Position numbers and translations under genes: made by a program
Origin: Pseudoflavonifractor sp. 524-17
Lineage (GTDB): Bacteria > Bacillota > Clostridia > Oscillospirales > Oscillospiraceae
Assembly: GCF_009935845.1 (NCBI RefSeq)
Contig: NZ_QWEK01000009.1
Location: 1 to 64,000, forward strand
Reading direction: 5' to 3'
Length of the DNA stretch: 64,000 nucleotides
In this document: positions 15,994 through 24,418 of the stretch, in pieces
How positions within the stretch are numbered: the first letter of the stretch is position 1
Layout: every line of letters begins with the position of its first letter
The notes under the pieces: model-generated
The model's database searches: none
The model's input: only the letters and a program-made list of their open reading frames with translations
Told to the model about the DNA's origin: nothing

Positions 15994-16059
15994 TGGTTAT
16001 GAGCAAATTCGAGAAAAACAGGCTAACAGCATGACAGCCCCGTTTCAAAAAACATGACA
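15994..16059 (+). repeat. 66-bp direct repeat, copy 2
   Basis: Copy of 14217-14282. The embedded 11-codon frame reads MSKFEKNRLTA. A further CATGACA box lies at 16109, just before the next gene's ribosome binding site. Confidence 0.75.
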
Positions 16060-16066
16060 AGCCATC

Positions 16067-16095
16067 TTTCCAATCAGGGGCGGCTGTGGTATAAT
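16067..16095 (+). promoter_or_regulatory. promoter of the 16130 operon
   Basis: TATAAT at 16090-16095, with a weak TTTCCA at 16067-16072 (17-bp spacer). A CATGACA box follows between -10 and the start codon. Confidence 0.5.
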
Positions 16096-16129
16096 GAAAA
16101 ACGAAAAAACATGACAGGAGGCAGCGCAC

Positions 16130-17233
16130 TTGAATTTGATTGAACACACGCTTCTGACACTGGATTTCTGGCAGGACAATGTGACCTACGAGGGGAAGTC
16201 TATGCCGACCGGGACACTGGCCTGTGCCGCGCTGAACCTCTCCGATGAGGTCATAGCAAAGCTGTCCCAGCTCTGTACGCCGCTCAATCTGTATATGGGG
16301 GCGCTCCAACTTGGACAGGCAGACATGGCGCAGATGGAGGCGGCGAGGGAGAGCGCCTTTCAGATTGTGAAGCTTTTGCGGAACGTACCGCCGTTCTCCT
16401 GCCTGGAATATGAAATTGTCCGCAACTATGTCGATGCAGTTTTTACGGAGAGCTATCTGCAAAACACAATGGACTTTGCGAAGTCTGGAAATTTTGCCGG
16501 GGTGGTTTCGCCGGAATACCAAAAGGCACTTACTCTGCTGCGGGTATTGCCTGTCATGGCGCACTTGGGATTTTCCTTGGCAGAGTTCAAACGGGAGCTT
16601 CTGCCGTTCGCGGAGAAACTCCATGAGAGCAACAGGACACCAGACGGATACGCCGCCAGCTTTGGGCAATACTTTTCTCTTAATCCTGATATGTCGGCGA
16701 ACAATCCCAGCTGGATGTCCCTTGCCAATGCCTCCGTCCAATATGCCGCCGCGACCATTCCCGGCAAAGAGAAGTCCCAGCTTGTGAAACGGATGCACTA
16801 TGTCTCTTTTGTGGGGATGTTCCGCTCCGACTTATTCGAGGGCCTGTGCGTAGGTCATGCGCCCCGCAAATGCCCCATCTGCGGAACATGGTTCCTGACC
16901 ACGGACGCAAGGCCCACAAAATACTGCGGCGGTCTGGCTCCGGGAGACAAGCGCGGGCGCACCTGCCGTCAGATCGGCAACCTCCGAGGGCGGGAGCAAA
17001 GGGAACGGGCTGACGATCACCCGCTGAAGAAAATCTATGAGCGCCGCACCAACACGATCATCCAGAAACTGCATCGGGGAACGATAGACGAAAAGACCGC
17101 CGCCGTGATGAAGCGGCTGGCGAAGAACAAGCTGGAACACGCTATTGCTGACCGGGAGTATGCCGCCGGTTCTTATGAATCGGAAATGACGCAGGAGGTG
17201 CTGCTGGCGGAGGCGCAGAACTATTTGAAATGA
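16130..17233 (+). CDS. DUF6076-like zinc-finger protein
   Basis: 367 aa, TTG start eight bases after GGAGG. The N-terminal 240 residues are helical and unrecognised. At about 248-285 a treble-clef-like motif APRKCPICGTWFLTTDAR then PTKYCGGLAP and RTCRQIG supplies four Cys. The C-terminus is basic and helical (YERRTNTIIQKLHRGTIDEK). Proteins of this type travel with Mob/Pre relaxases in gut elements; a role as transfer accessory or regulator is inferred. Start of a right-going operon with the sigma-like gene 16 bases downstream. Confidence 0.6.
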   Translation: MNLIEHTLLTLDFWQDNVTYEGKSMPTGTLACAALNLSDEVIAKLSQLCTPLNLYMGALQLGQADMAQMEAARESAFQIVKLLRNVPPFSCLEYEIVRNYVDAVFTESYLQNTMDFAKSGNFAGVVSPEYQKALTLLRVLPVMAHLGFSLAEFKRELLPFAEKLHESNRTPDGYAASFGQYFSLNPDMSANNPSWMSLANASVQYAAATIPGKEKSQLVKRMHYVSFVGMFRSDLFEGLCVGHAPRKCPICGTWFLTTDARPTKYCGGLAPGDKRGRTCRQIGNLRGREQRERADDHPLKKIYERRTNTIIQKLHRGTIDEKTAAVMKRLAKNKLEHAIADREYAAGSYESEMTQEVLLAEAQNYLK

Positions 17234-17249
17234 CGGAGGTGGTGAGGCT

Positions 17250-18413
17250 GTGAAAGAGCGATTTGCAAAATATCCGTTTCGGGGAAACGCCCATGGCCTT
17301 ACCATGTTTGAAGTCACCCATGTGTACCAGCTTACGCCTCCGCCGCCGGAACTGTATACGGTCAATGAGTATATCGTTGCCGCGCAAACATGGAATGACC
17401 TCCGCTTCTTTGCCTATTTCCTGCACCACATAGAACCACGCCTGAATAGACGGGTCAGCAATTTCCTCTTGCGGGAGGGGCTGGACAGATACGACCCGGA
17501 GCGGTTCCTGGACTATAAACAAAACTGCGTTCTCGCCATGCTGGAATGTCTGGAAAGCTATGACCCGTACAAAGGTGCGGAGTTCCTTACATATGCCCAT
17601 CACGCCATTGGAAACGCTCTGATTCAATGCCGCATGATGGAAGAAAGCGGCTCCTTTTCTTCTCTGGACGAGTACAAGCGGGTTCGGAGTATTGCGTGGC
17701 TCTACAACGAAACAGGCAAATCTAAGGGCGAGGTGGTCAGCGACTACGCCCAAAAAGAGGGCTGCTCTGAGGAAACAGCAGAGCAGTATCTGACCGTGGC
17801 CCGGCTCAACCGCAATCATGTTCCGCTTTATGTCACAGCCCAGGACGAGGACGGAGAGGAAACCGGCGAGGATGTAACCAGGGACGATTCCTGGAATTAT
17901 GCGGCGATCCTCTGGAACGGCACTCAGGCAGAGGCGGTTCAAGCTGCTTTTGAGAAGTTGACTTATCGGGAGCAGCGGCTTTTGGAGGAACGAAATGCCA
18001 TCTGCATGACCTGTGGCCGGGTCAGTCCAATATCCAAGCGCAAGTCCTTTGAGGAATTGGCCGTGATGTTTGAGGGCAGTACCGCCAGCGGCGCAGAGAG
18101 GGCTTACCGCAAGGCGGTGGAGAAGCTGACCGTCCTGCTGGTGGAGGCCAGCGCGCTCCACGCTGTCCGGCTCCGGCGAAAATCGGTGAAGCGGACAAAA
18201 AAGAAAATCGCCGCCGCAGTCTACGAGTATCAGGCAGACTGCGACGGCGAGTGGGGTGAGATTCAGTTTGACTTTGTGAGCAGCACAGCGGAGATCGTCC
18301 GGCTGGCGGAATGGGATACAATGGTAAGCAAGATGTTTGCAGAGCGGGCAATAAAGTATATCAGGGCTTGTGATATAGAGCATCCGCCCCAAAAGCTACT
18401 GTTTGCGTTTTGA
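17250..18413 (+). CDS. sigma-70-like regulatory protein of the element
   Basis: 387 aa, GTG start after CGGAGGTGGTGAG. Residues about 90-135 (FLDYKQNCVLAMLECLESYD then PYKGAEFLTYAHHAIGNALI) resemble sigma region 2, where FLTYAxxxIxNAL is the usual signature. Residues about 165-195 and 235-300 (FEKLTYREQRLLEER then FEELAVMFEGSTASGAERAY) look like region 3/4 HTH. It may be an alternative sigma factor or a sigma-derived regulator of element genes. Followed within seven bases by the convergent BlaR1-like gene, with no obvious terminator. Confidence 0.65.
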   Translation: MKERFAKYPFRGNAHGLTMFEVTHVYQLTPPPPELYTVNEYIVAAQTWNDLRFFAYFLHHIEPRLNRRVSNFLLREGLDRYDPERFLDYKQNCVLAMLECLESYDPYKGAEFLTYAHHAIGNALIQCRMMEESGSFSSLDEYKRVRSIAWLYNETGKSKGEVVSDYAQKEGCSEETAEQYLTVARLNRNHVPLYVTAQDEDGEETGEDVTRDDSWNYAAILWNGTQAEAVQAAFEKLTYREQRLLEERNAICMTCGRVSPISKRKSFEELAVMFEGSTASGAERAYRKAVEKLTVLLVEASALHAVRLRRKSVKRTKKKIAAAVYEYQADCDGEWGEIQFDFVSSTAEIVRLAEWDTMVSKMFAERAIKYIRACDIEHPPQKLLFAF

Positions 18414-18419
18414 AAGTGT

Positions 18420-20822
18420 CTATGCCTCCCCAAGCATACTGAGCAGCAGGTAGATAGCCGGTTGATTCGTTTGAATCCATTCCATATCATGCTGCTCCCC
18501 AACGGATATGGCGGCGTCCTTCCACGTATCGAAATATTCCTGTCCGGTTTCGGCATATAGGTTGAGCTGGGCCTCCGGCGCTATGTCATCCATGGCGGAT
18601 CTCATAATATGCCCGCGCAAATCAGTTTGTCCACCCTTCAAAAACTCGGTGAAGCAGTATTTCAGGGTGTACCGGCCATAGTATGTCAGTTCCCGGTACT
18701 CGATGGGGTGTGCCTCAATATAATCCCCCGGATTTGAGGACAATGCGGGGCCGCTGCAAATCGTCTCAATGAGCGACCCAATCACCTTCTCAGTATCCAG
18801 CCCGGTGAACGCTACCGCCTGGGCGTAGCACTCCTGGGTCTGCTGAAGGATGAACTTCTGACTGTCCATGCCGTCCTCAACAGCAGACGCCGGGAACTTC
18901 TCCCGAATGTCCTGCACATAATAGCTGCCGTCTCTGGGTTCCCAATATTCCTCCAATGTAAGAGTACCGGATGGGTCTTCCCGAAATGTGATGGCAACAG
19001 GGATATGACTGCCGGTGATTGTTTCCAGCCCGTTGTCTGTGACCCTATATTCCTCATAGAGTGCCCAGCCGTAGTGAATATACTCTGAAAAGTCACTTCC
19101 ATCCACAACGAAACCGGCAAGCTCTGTAAAGCTGACGCAGGGCACAGGGCTGTCCGGGTCTGCGGAAAAGTTTATTGCGCTGGTGGAACGGTTATGCTCC
19201 AGAATCGCCTGACGGATCGCGGCCTGCTCTTCGGAGAGAGTAGAAAAATCGGGCTCCTCCGGCGCGGGTTCACCGCCGCCATCAGGTGCTGGTTCGACAA
19301 CCTTTGGCACATCGTTTCTGTGCGCTTCAGCGAATGCGGAAACATCCTCTGTCCGAATATCAATTCTATCATCGGCCTCATTGTTGACCCTCAGATAGAT
19401 ATACCAAGGCATCTCGTCTGGAACGCCGCCCACCAGGACATCAAAGAGTTCATCAATCTCATAACGCATGATATACAGACCGGAGCCGACTTCCCGACCC
19501 TGATACCGCTCAAAATCTGACCAACTCAGCGCGTCCCCCTTTTGTGACAGCATGACCACATCATCAAGGGTCAGCTTTCGTCCATCAACAGCGTTATTCC
19601 CAGCCCGTATCCAGCGCACATAGGCCCATTGACGCTTTGTGCTGTCTACCGTATCAATACTAATGGGCGTTCCGCACTCCTGATAGGTATAAAAATCCTC
19701 TGTTTCGGATGGGTGAACGAAATACTCGATGCCCTCAAGTCCTGTATTATTTGCCTGTTCTTCTGTCAGCTTTCCGGCAGACTGATAGCCATAGGGCAAG
19801 TAGGACACTGGCATATACGGATCGACGTAGGCAGCACCGTCCATCAGCAATGTGGGGCGCTCTGCGTTTGGCGTGTTGGGTTCAGCTGTCACTGGATTCG
19901 TCGCAAAGCATACCGTCACCACCCCGCAGGCGACAACAGCCGCAATAATGACCCAAAACGCCGGCTTTTTGTAATTCAGCACATTTTTCACCCTTTCTTT
20001 TACACCAACTTCTCCAAAGGCCAGCGGGCAAACTGTGACCAGCCGCCGTTGAGCATTGCACTCCAGCAGGGCGGTGGAGTAGCGTTTCTTTCCATCTAAA
20101 TCCATCTGCCGGATGACCTTCTCGTCACAGGCCAGTTCAATGTCCCGGCACAGCAGCACATAGGCCACCCAGCACAGGGGGTTGAACCAGTGAACCGTCA
20201 GGATCAGAAAGCCCAGCGGTTTCCACCAGTGGTCACGCCTTGCCAGGTGCGCCTTTTCGTGGGCAATCACCGGCTCCATAGCCGTCGCGTCCATGTTGGA
20301 GGGCAGATAGATTTTGGGTCGAACCAGTCCCAGGATAAACGGAGACTTTACATGGTCGCACAGGAAGATGTTTCCCTCATAGGGTATTCTTTCCGCAACG
20401 CTCCGGCGTACCCGCACATAACTGATGACCGCATACAGCAGCATAGCGGCGATACCGATGAGCCAGATCACCGATACAATAAATGTCCAGACATAGAGTG
20501 GATTGACGCTGCCAGCCGGATTCGGCGCAAAGGTCTCACCCAGGACGGGATTGACTGCATTGTTGATGGCGGGGATGCCGCTGCTGATGGCGGGTGTTTC
20601 ATACTGGATGTTATGAGCATTGAAGGTCTCGGCGCTGGGGATCAGGCTCAACGCACTCTCGAAGGAGAAGGGAACCACCAACCGCAGAGCGACAATCCCC
20701 CACAAAAGGACGGTAATCCACTTCGGCACCTTTTTCAGTATAAACCGGAACAGCATCACCGCTAAAATCAGCCAGCTTGCGGCAATGCTCATGTTCAGAA
20801 TTTTCAGGAATATATCGCCCAT
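18420..20822 (-). CDS. BlaR1/MecR1-type sensor metallopeptidase (M56)
   Basis: About 800 aa. Four hydrophobic segments occur in the first 310 residues, and the zinc protease motif AHEKAHLARRDHW (HExxH) lies on the cytoplasmic side, followed by ELACDEKVI. After the last membrane helix (KPAFWVIIAAVVACGVVTVC) comes a 490-aa extracytoplasmic part without the SxxK penicillin-binding motifs of true BlaR1, so the ligand is unknown. It should cleave or inactivate the partner repressor encoded just upstream. The two genes are coupled across a two-base gap. Confidence 0.85.
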   Translation of the reverse strand: MGDIFLKILNMSIAASWLILAVMLFRFILKKVPKWITVLLWGIVALRLVVPFSFESALSLIPSAETFNAHNIQYETPAISSGIPAINNAVNPVLGETFAPNPAGSVNPLYVWTFIVSVIWLIGIAAMLLYAVISYVRVRRSVAERIPYEGNIFLCDHVKSPFILGLVRPKIYLPSNMDATAMEPVIAHEKAHLARRDHWWKPLGFLILTVHWFNPLCWVAYVLLCRDIELACDEKVIRQMDLDGKKRYSTALLECNAQRRLVTVCPLAFGEVGVKERVKNVLNYKKPAFWVIIAAVVACGVVTVCFATNPVTAEPNTPNAERPTLLMDGAAYVDPYMPVSYLPYGYQSAGKLTEEQANNTGLEGIEYFVHPSETEDFYTYQECGTPISIDTVDSTKRQWAYVRWIRAGNNAVDGRKLTLDDVVMLSQKGDALSWSDFERYQGREVGSGLYIMRYEIDELFDVLVGGVPDEMPWYIYLRVNNEADDRIDIRTEDVSAFAEAHRNDVPKVVEPAPDGGGEPAPEEPDFSTLSEEQAAIRQAILEHNRSTSAINFSADPDSPVPCVSFTELAGFVVDGSDFSEYIHYGWALYEEYRVTDNGLETITGSHIPVAITFREDPSGTLTLEEYWEPRDGSYYVQDIREKFPASAVEDGMDSQKFILQQTQECYAQAVAFTGLDTEKVIGSLIETICSGPALSSNPGDYIEAHPIEYRELTYYGRYTLKYCFTEFLKGGQTDLRGHIMRSAMDDIAPEAQLNLYAETGQEYFDTWKDAAISVGEQHDMEWIQTNQPAIYLLLSMLGEA

Positions 20823-20823
20823 A

Positions 20824-21183
20824 TTATTCACCTGCCTTGTCGATTAGTTTACGAATCTCGGTAATTTCTTCGGCTGTCAACTTTTTTTCACTGGTAAATG
20901 CGGCAAGGAAAGCGGGGAGAGACCCCGCAAAGGTTTCATCCACATACTTTTTGCTATGACGGGCATAGAACTCCTGCCGGGACAAAAGAGAAGTCACTAT
21001 GCCGTTATTGTTTTGAAACAGGCCCTTGTCGCAGAGCCGGCGCAGTACCGTATGTGTTGTTGTCCGTTTCCAGGTGAGTTTTGCCGCAGCCAGTTTTATA
21101 AGTTCGGTGGATGTCACTGGCTCCCTTTCCCAGATGATGTCCGCAAAACGAGCCTCCACAGCCCCTAATTGAATTTCTGCCAT
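20824..21183 (-). CDS. BlaI/MecI/CopY-family repressor
   Basis: 119 aa from ATG 21183, eight bases after GGAGG; an in-frame start 13 codons upstream lies within the operator and is rejected. Winged-helix Penicillinase_R domain: IQLGAVEARFADIIWEREPV, TSTELIKLAAAKLTWKRTTT, HTVLRRLCDKGLF. The C-terminal dimerisation helix is ITEIRKLIDKAGE. It represses its own operon at the adjacent palindrome and is released by the M56 sensor. No beta-lactamase gene is in view. Confidence 0.9.
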   Translation of the reverse strand: MAEIQLGAVEARFADIIWEREPVTSTELIKLAAAKLTWKRTTTHTVLRRLCDKGLFQNNNGIVTSLLSRQEFYARHSKKYVDETFAGSLPAFLAAFTSEKKLTAEEITEIRKLIDKAGE

Positions 21184-21197
21184 AAGTACAGCCTCCT

Positions 21198-21251
21198 GTC
21201 TACATAGTGTAGCCTCATACACAGACTACACTATGTAGACGCATTTGTCAA
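21198..21251 (-). promoter_or_regulatory. BlaI-type operator and promoter
   Basis: 15-bp perfect inverted arms GTCTACATAGTGTAG (21198-21212) and CTACACTATGTAGAC (21226-21240) carry the TACA/TGTA half sites of BlaI/CopY operators. On the minus strand TTGACA (21246-21251) is followed after 17 bp by TAGTCT, placing the operator over the promoter. Confidence 0.88.
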
Positions 21252-21311
21252 GACCCTTTTTAAAAATACAAGACCGCCTTGTGAGAGCGGCCTCGTATCA
21301 GGAAATTGCCC

Positions 21312-21542
21312 TTACCCTGTAACTGTTTTCAGATATTGCTCAGGGTCTCCATTCAAAATCAAATCGGCATATCCAACTGGGTCATTATACACCAGCCAGT
21401 CCAATTCTGACCGTTGACGGATGGTATGTGCAACCTCGTACTCTACGGCAGTACAGTCAATCGAAATCAAACTCCCGTCCATGAAGCGCAGCTCAACACA
21501 GGCCGTATCTATGTTGAACTCGCAAGAAATGAGTATATTCAT
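21312..21542 (-). CDS. DUF6061-like small protein
   Basis: 76 aa from ATG 21542, nine bases after GGAGG. The pattern FNIDTACVELRFMDGSLISI then DCTAVEYEVAHTIRQRSELD and WLVYNDPVGYADLILNGD matches the DUF6061-type proteins carried by many Clostridiales transposons. Function unknown. Last gene inside the element 2 inverted repeats, closed by a terminator. Confidence 0.65.
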   Translation of the reverse strand: MNILISCEFNIDTACVELRFMDGSLISIDCTAVEYEVAHTIRQRSELDWLVYNDPVGYADLILNGDPEQYLKTVTG

Positions 21543-21572
21543 AGGTTTATACCTCCACATTGTTAAGAAAAT

Positions 21573-21610
21573 AGCCCGTCTGAATCCCTGTTAGGAATCA
21601 GACGGGCTTT
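21573..21610. terminator. hairpin terminator
   Basis: AGCCCGTCTGA (21573-21583) pairs with TCAGACGGGCT (21598-21608), with an inner TCC/GGA. T-rich tracts lie on both sides. Confidence 0.8.
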
Positions 21611-21618
21611 CGTATGCA

Positions 21619-21698
21619 CCCCGAAACCGTCAGCCAACAGTGATAAGTGAATTTAGTTCCTTATCACTATAAAGGCAACGGTTACGGGGTTTTTTCTA
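21619..21698. terminator. long hairpin at the integrase end
   Basis: CCCCGAAACCGT pairs with ACGGTTACGGGG (one mismatch), enclosing GTGATAAG/CTTATCAC and followed on the plus strand by TTTTTTC. The right half is the right inverted repeat of element 2. Confidence 0.6.
21654..21696 (-). repeat. right inverted repeat of element 2
   Basis: Its reverse complement reads GAAAAAACCCCGTAAC, a variable part, ATAGTGATAAGGAACTA, matching 10518-10562. Confidence 0.6.
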
Positions 21699-21700
21699 TT

Positions 21701-23096
21701 TCACGACGCGCTCTCTTTTTTCGCTTTTGGGGTGAATTTGGGGTGAATGTCCTCCGCAAACTTGTCTGTGACCTGGGCGGCCTTTGCTTCTGCGGAGGCT
21801 ATGACGTGGGAGTAGATGTCGCTGGTGGTGCTTGTCTGGGCGTGTCCAAGGTTTTTGGAAACGACCACCAGCGGGGTCCCGTCCGCAATCAGGAGGCTGG
21901 CGTATGTGTGTCGGAGTGAATGGACGCAGCTGGAGGGAAGGCTGGTCCGCTTGATGAACTTCCCCATCCATTGCGTGAGGGACGTGGGGAACCAAGGGCG
22001 GCCCACGTCGTTGGTGAATACTCTATCATCCTCCGAGGAGCCCTGCCATGCGTCCCCTACCTTCTCCCTCATGCCGTCCTGCCAACTTTTGTATTCCAGC
22101 AGAATCAGGATTGCCGTCCGGGAGACCTTCAGATAGCGGTCGGAGTCCTCGGTCTTTGGAGTATCGACATAGACGCCCTTGCCGGACACATAGTTGGAGG
22201 TCTGGACAATCCGGATCACTCCATCGTCCAGGTTGACATCCTGCCAGCGCAGGCCGGAGAGCAGGTCAAAGATGATGGGTGCCCGCCACTTGATCGGCTC
22301 GTCCTGGAGAAGCTGAAGCATACGCTTTGCGTCCGGCTCGTCCAGGTAGCGGGCCTTGTGGCCGGCATTGGACGGAAGCTCCGCGTTCTCCGCCGGGTTG
22401 CGGGGGATGATCTGCCACTTGACGGCCTTCTCCAAGATGGAGGAAATGGTGCGGTGGTAGGAGCGGATCGTGGCCGGGGCCAGGGGCGCGGCGTCGCTGG
22501 TGACGGTAAACAGAACCTTGATCTCCAGCCCGACAGCGGCGGCGATCTTCGTAGCCGATTCCTCGCTGACGGGCCGGCCCTTTATCGCCTGACTGACAGT
22601 CTGGTGAGTGATACCGGCTTTCTTTGCGAGAGCGGACTTGGAGATATGCTGCTGACAAATCCATTCGTTCAGCGCAGGGGTGGCTGTGGCGGTGGTGTGC
22701 TGCCTGATTCCTTGCTCCTGGAGATTGCGGTAAAAGGCTTGAATGTGCAGGATGGTTAAATCCTTCAGCCTGATATGGCCGATGGCCTGATTGATACGCA
22801 CCAAGTTCCGTTTGTAGTTGGAGAGGGTGGTGGGCTTCAAGTTCAGATTGCCGAAGTCCGTCATGTACCGTTCTGCGAAGTCGGCAAAGCGGATATTCCC
22901 ATTGGTGGCAATGGAGCCGTTCTTGACCTGTTCCTCGAAGCGGACGATCTGGCGGTTCAGCTCCTTCTCCACCTGTCGCGGCGTCAGCTTCTCGTCCGGG
23001 GTCCAGACAAGGCGGTGCCGGATTTGCTTGCCGTTCATATCAATGCCGGCCGCAACGGTGATACTACCCTTTTCCCCGTTTTTCTACGGTTGCCAT
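21701..23096 (-). pseudogene. tyrosine integrase with embedded HTH, frameshifted
   Basis: The longest open frame (445 aa) starts at ATG 23038 without a ribosome binding site. The family start MATVEKRGKG lies at 23096 behind GGAG but in another frame; removing one G near 23,073 joins both. An XRE-like helix-turn-helix (about 132-175, ISKSALAKKAGITHQTVSQA) is inserted after the core-binding domain. The catalytic box reads LLSGLRWQDVNL where LLSGLRRGEILGLRW-like sequence is expected, so the RxGE helix is deleted; HSLRHTYASL, LGHAQ and IYSHV remain. It is very probably inactive. Confidence 0.8.
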
Positions 23097-23118
23097 AGGT
23101 GCTTTTCTCCTTTCCTGC

Positions 23119-23237
23119 TTGCACCTAAACGCCCTGATATGATATAATAAAGGGCACAAAGGGGCCTTGGTTGATAGCTGGTCTTTTGCATCCCCTGCCC
23201 TCTCCAGTGCTGGAACACTGGAGGGGGCTTTTTGTTG
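23119..23237 (+). ncRNA. candidate small RNA with promoter and terminator
   Basis: TTGCAC (23119-23124), 18-bp spacer, TATAAT (23143-23148) on the plus strand, opposite to both neighbours. About 80 bases later comes a strong terminator: GCCCTCTCCAGTG (23197-23209) with CACTGGAGGGGGC (23216-23228), then TTTTTGTTG. No open frame of useful length lies between. Confidence 0.55.
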
Positions 23238-23239
23238 TC

Positions 23240-23263
23240 AAAATCCCAAACGCTTGGGATTTT
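23240..23263. terminator. bidirectional terminator
   Basis: AAAATCCCAA/TTGGGATTTT, a perfect 10-bp stem with loop ACGC, touching the stop codon of the ImmA gene. Confidence 0.8.
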
Positions 23264-23720
23264 AGCTTGCGTAATAGTCTATGGCCGGAATGGGAACGGT
23301 CTGCATCCTCCAGGTTGCCGGCTGAACCGACATGCCCATATAGGTCGCGGCGTCAGTGATTGAACGGTTCAGGAACGGTAACAGGTCCTCGTCTGGATAT
23401 ATCAGCTCCAGAGAAAACAGGTTTGCTTCATTCTCGAATTTCTGCACGACGAACTGGGTGTTGAGATTCATAAAAATCCGGTTCATACCCCGGTGCATGG
23501 AGTGATGGCCCATTTCATGGGCGCAGACTAAATCCTGCTGTTTCGGGTCCAAATCGGAATTGACATAGATAATATTCTGCCGCTTGATACGCTGCTGGAA
23601 TCCCCGCATATCCACCAGCGGAGCAGTAACAACGATAAAGCCTAACTCGTCCGCCAGACGGAAGGGGCTCCTGGTTTCGTACTTTTTGGACAAGCGGGCC
23701 GCAAGAGCCTTGCCATCCAT
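23262..23720 (-). CDS. ImmA/IrrE-family metallopeptidase
   Basis: 152 aa from ATG 23720, behind AGGAGGGAC. Zinc motif LVCAHEMGHHSMH (HExxH) is intact, followed by FENEANLFSLELIYPDE with the third-ligand Glu region. Such proteases cleave the paired XRE repressor and induce excision, as ImmA does for ICEBs1. It sits directly downstream of the repressor gene in the same minus-strand operon. The longer upstream reading frame is excluded because it runs through the repressor gene. Confidence 0.88.
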   Translation of the reverse strand: MDGKALAARLSKKYETRSPFRLADELGFIVVTAPLVDMRGFQQRIKRQNIIYVNSDLDPKQQDLVCAHEMGHHSMHRGMNRIFMNLNTQFVVQKFENEANLFSLELIYPDEDLLPFLNRSITDAATYMGMSVQPATWRMQTVPIPAIDYYAS

Positions 23721-23724
23721 AGAG

Positions 23725-24151
23725 TTAGTCCCTCCTGTACTTCTTGGGGGTGTAGGTTGCTTTGTTCCTCCTTCTGGCTTCTTCCAGACCGATTTTAATT
23801 GCGGCGGCCATGGCCGCTTTAGATTCCTCGGACATAGGAACTCCGTCAAACATAAGATCCCCGCTGCTTTCCAAGCTCTCCATGATTTGATACACGTCTT
23901 TAGCCACATCGCGCCGGTCCTTCTCAGTAAGGGCCGGCGTTTCTTTTGCGTCTGCGCCGAGAAGATAGTCAACAGAAACGCCTAATGCAGCCGCCAGTTT
24001 AGTTACTGTATCTGCGTTCAAGGTCCTTTGTGCGTCCGGCATTTAGCTCCGAAAGCGTGGCCCGGCCCACACCTGCCTTTTTACAGAGTGCCGTAACATT
24101 GGTGCCATTCTTTTTGCAGATGGAGTCAATGCGCTTATATAAATCGCTCAT
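23725..24151 (-). pseudogene. XRE-family repressor, frameshifted
   Basis: The frame from ATG 24151 encodes the first HTH half (MSDLYKRIDSICKKNGTNVT to GVGRATLSELNAGRTK) and then stops. A second frame continues TLNADTVTKLAAALGVSVDY and runs about 90 residues to 23725. One extra G in AAAGGACC near 24,022 separates them. Joined, they form a normal Cro/CI-like repressor partner for ImmA. Real mutation, sequencing error and programmed frameshift are all possible. Confidence 0.8.
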
Positions 24152-24184
24152 ATCCCGCCGCTCCTTTTTAGTGAATTTCAACAA

Positions 24185-24403
24185 ATTACAGTATTCGGTA
24201 AAGACGTTAAGAAAAAGCTCGTCGATCTGGACCAGCCGCAGGTTTGGCTCATTAACCAGGTGCAGGAGAACACCGGCCTCTATTTTGACGCCTCGTATCT
24301 CAACAAGATTCTGACGGGCCAGCTGGCAACGCCCAAAATCATCCGCGCCATCTGTGAGATTCTGGATTTGACAGACCAGACCCAGGCGGCCAGCAGCGAG
24401 TAA
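24185..24403 (+). pseudogene. Cro-like HTH protein lacking a start codon
   Basis: An open frame of about 72 codons reads ITVFGKDVKKKLVDLDQPQV, WLINQVQENTGLYFDASYLN, KILTGQLATPKIIRAICEIL, an HTH protein of the type usually divergent from the repressor. No ATG, GTG or TTG precedes the conserved VFGKDV start; the frame begins at ATT 24185, and only 33 bases separate it from the repressor start. The promoter-operator region seems deleted. Confidence 0.55.
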
Positions 24404-24418
24404 ACAGGGGGACGCACC

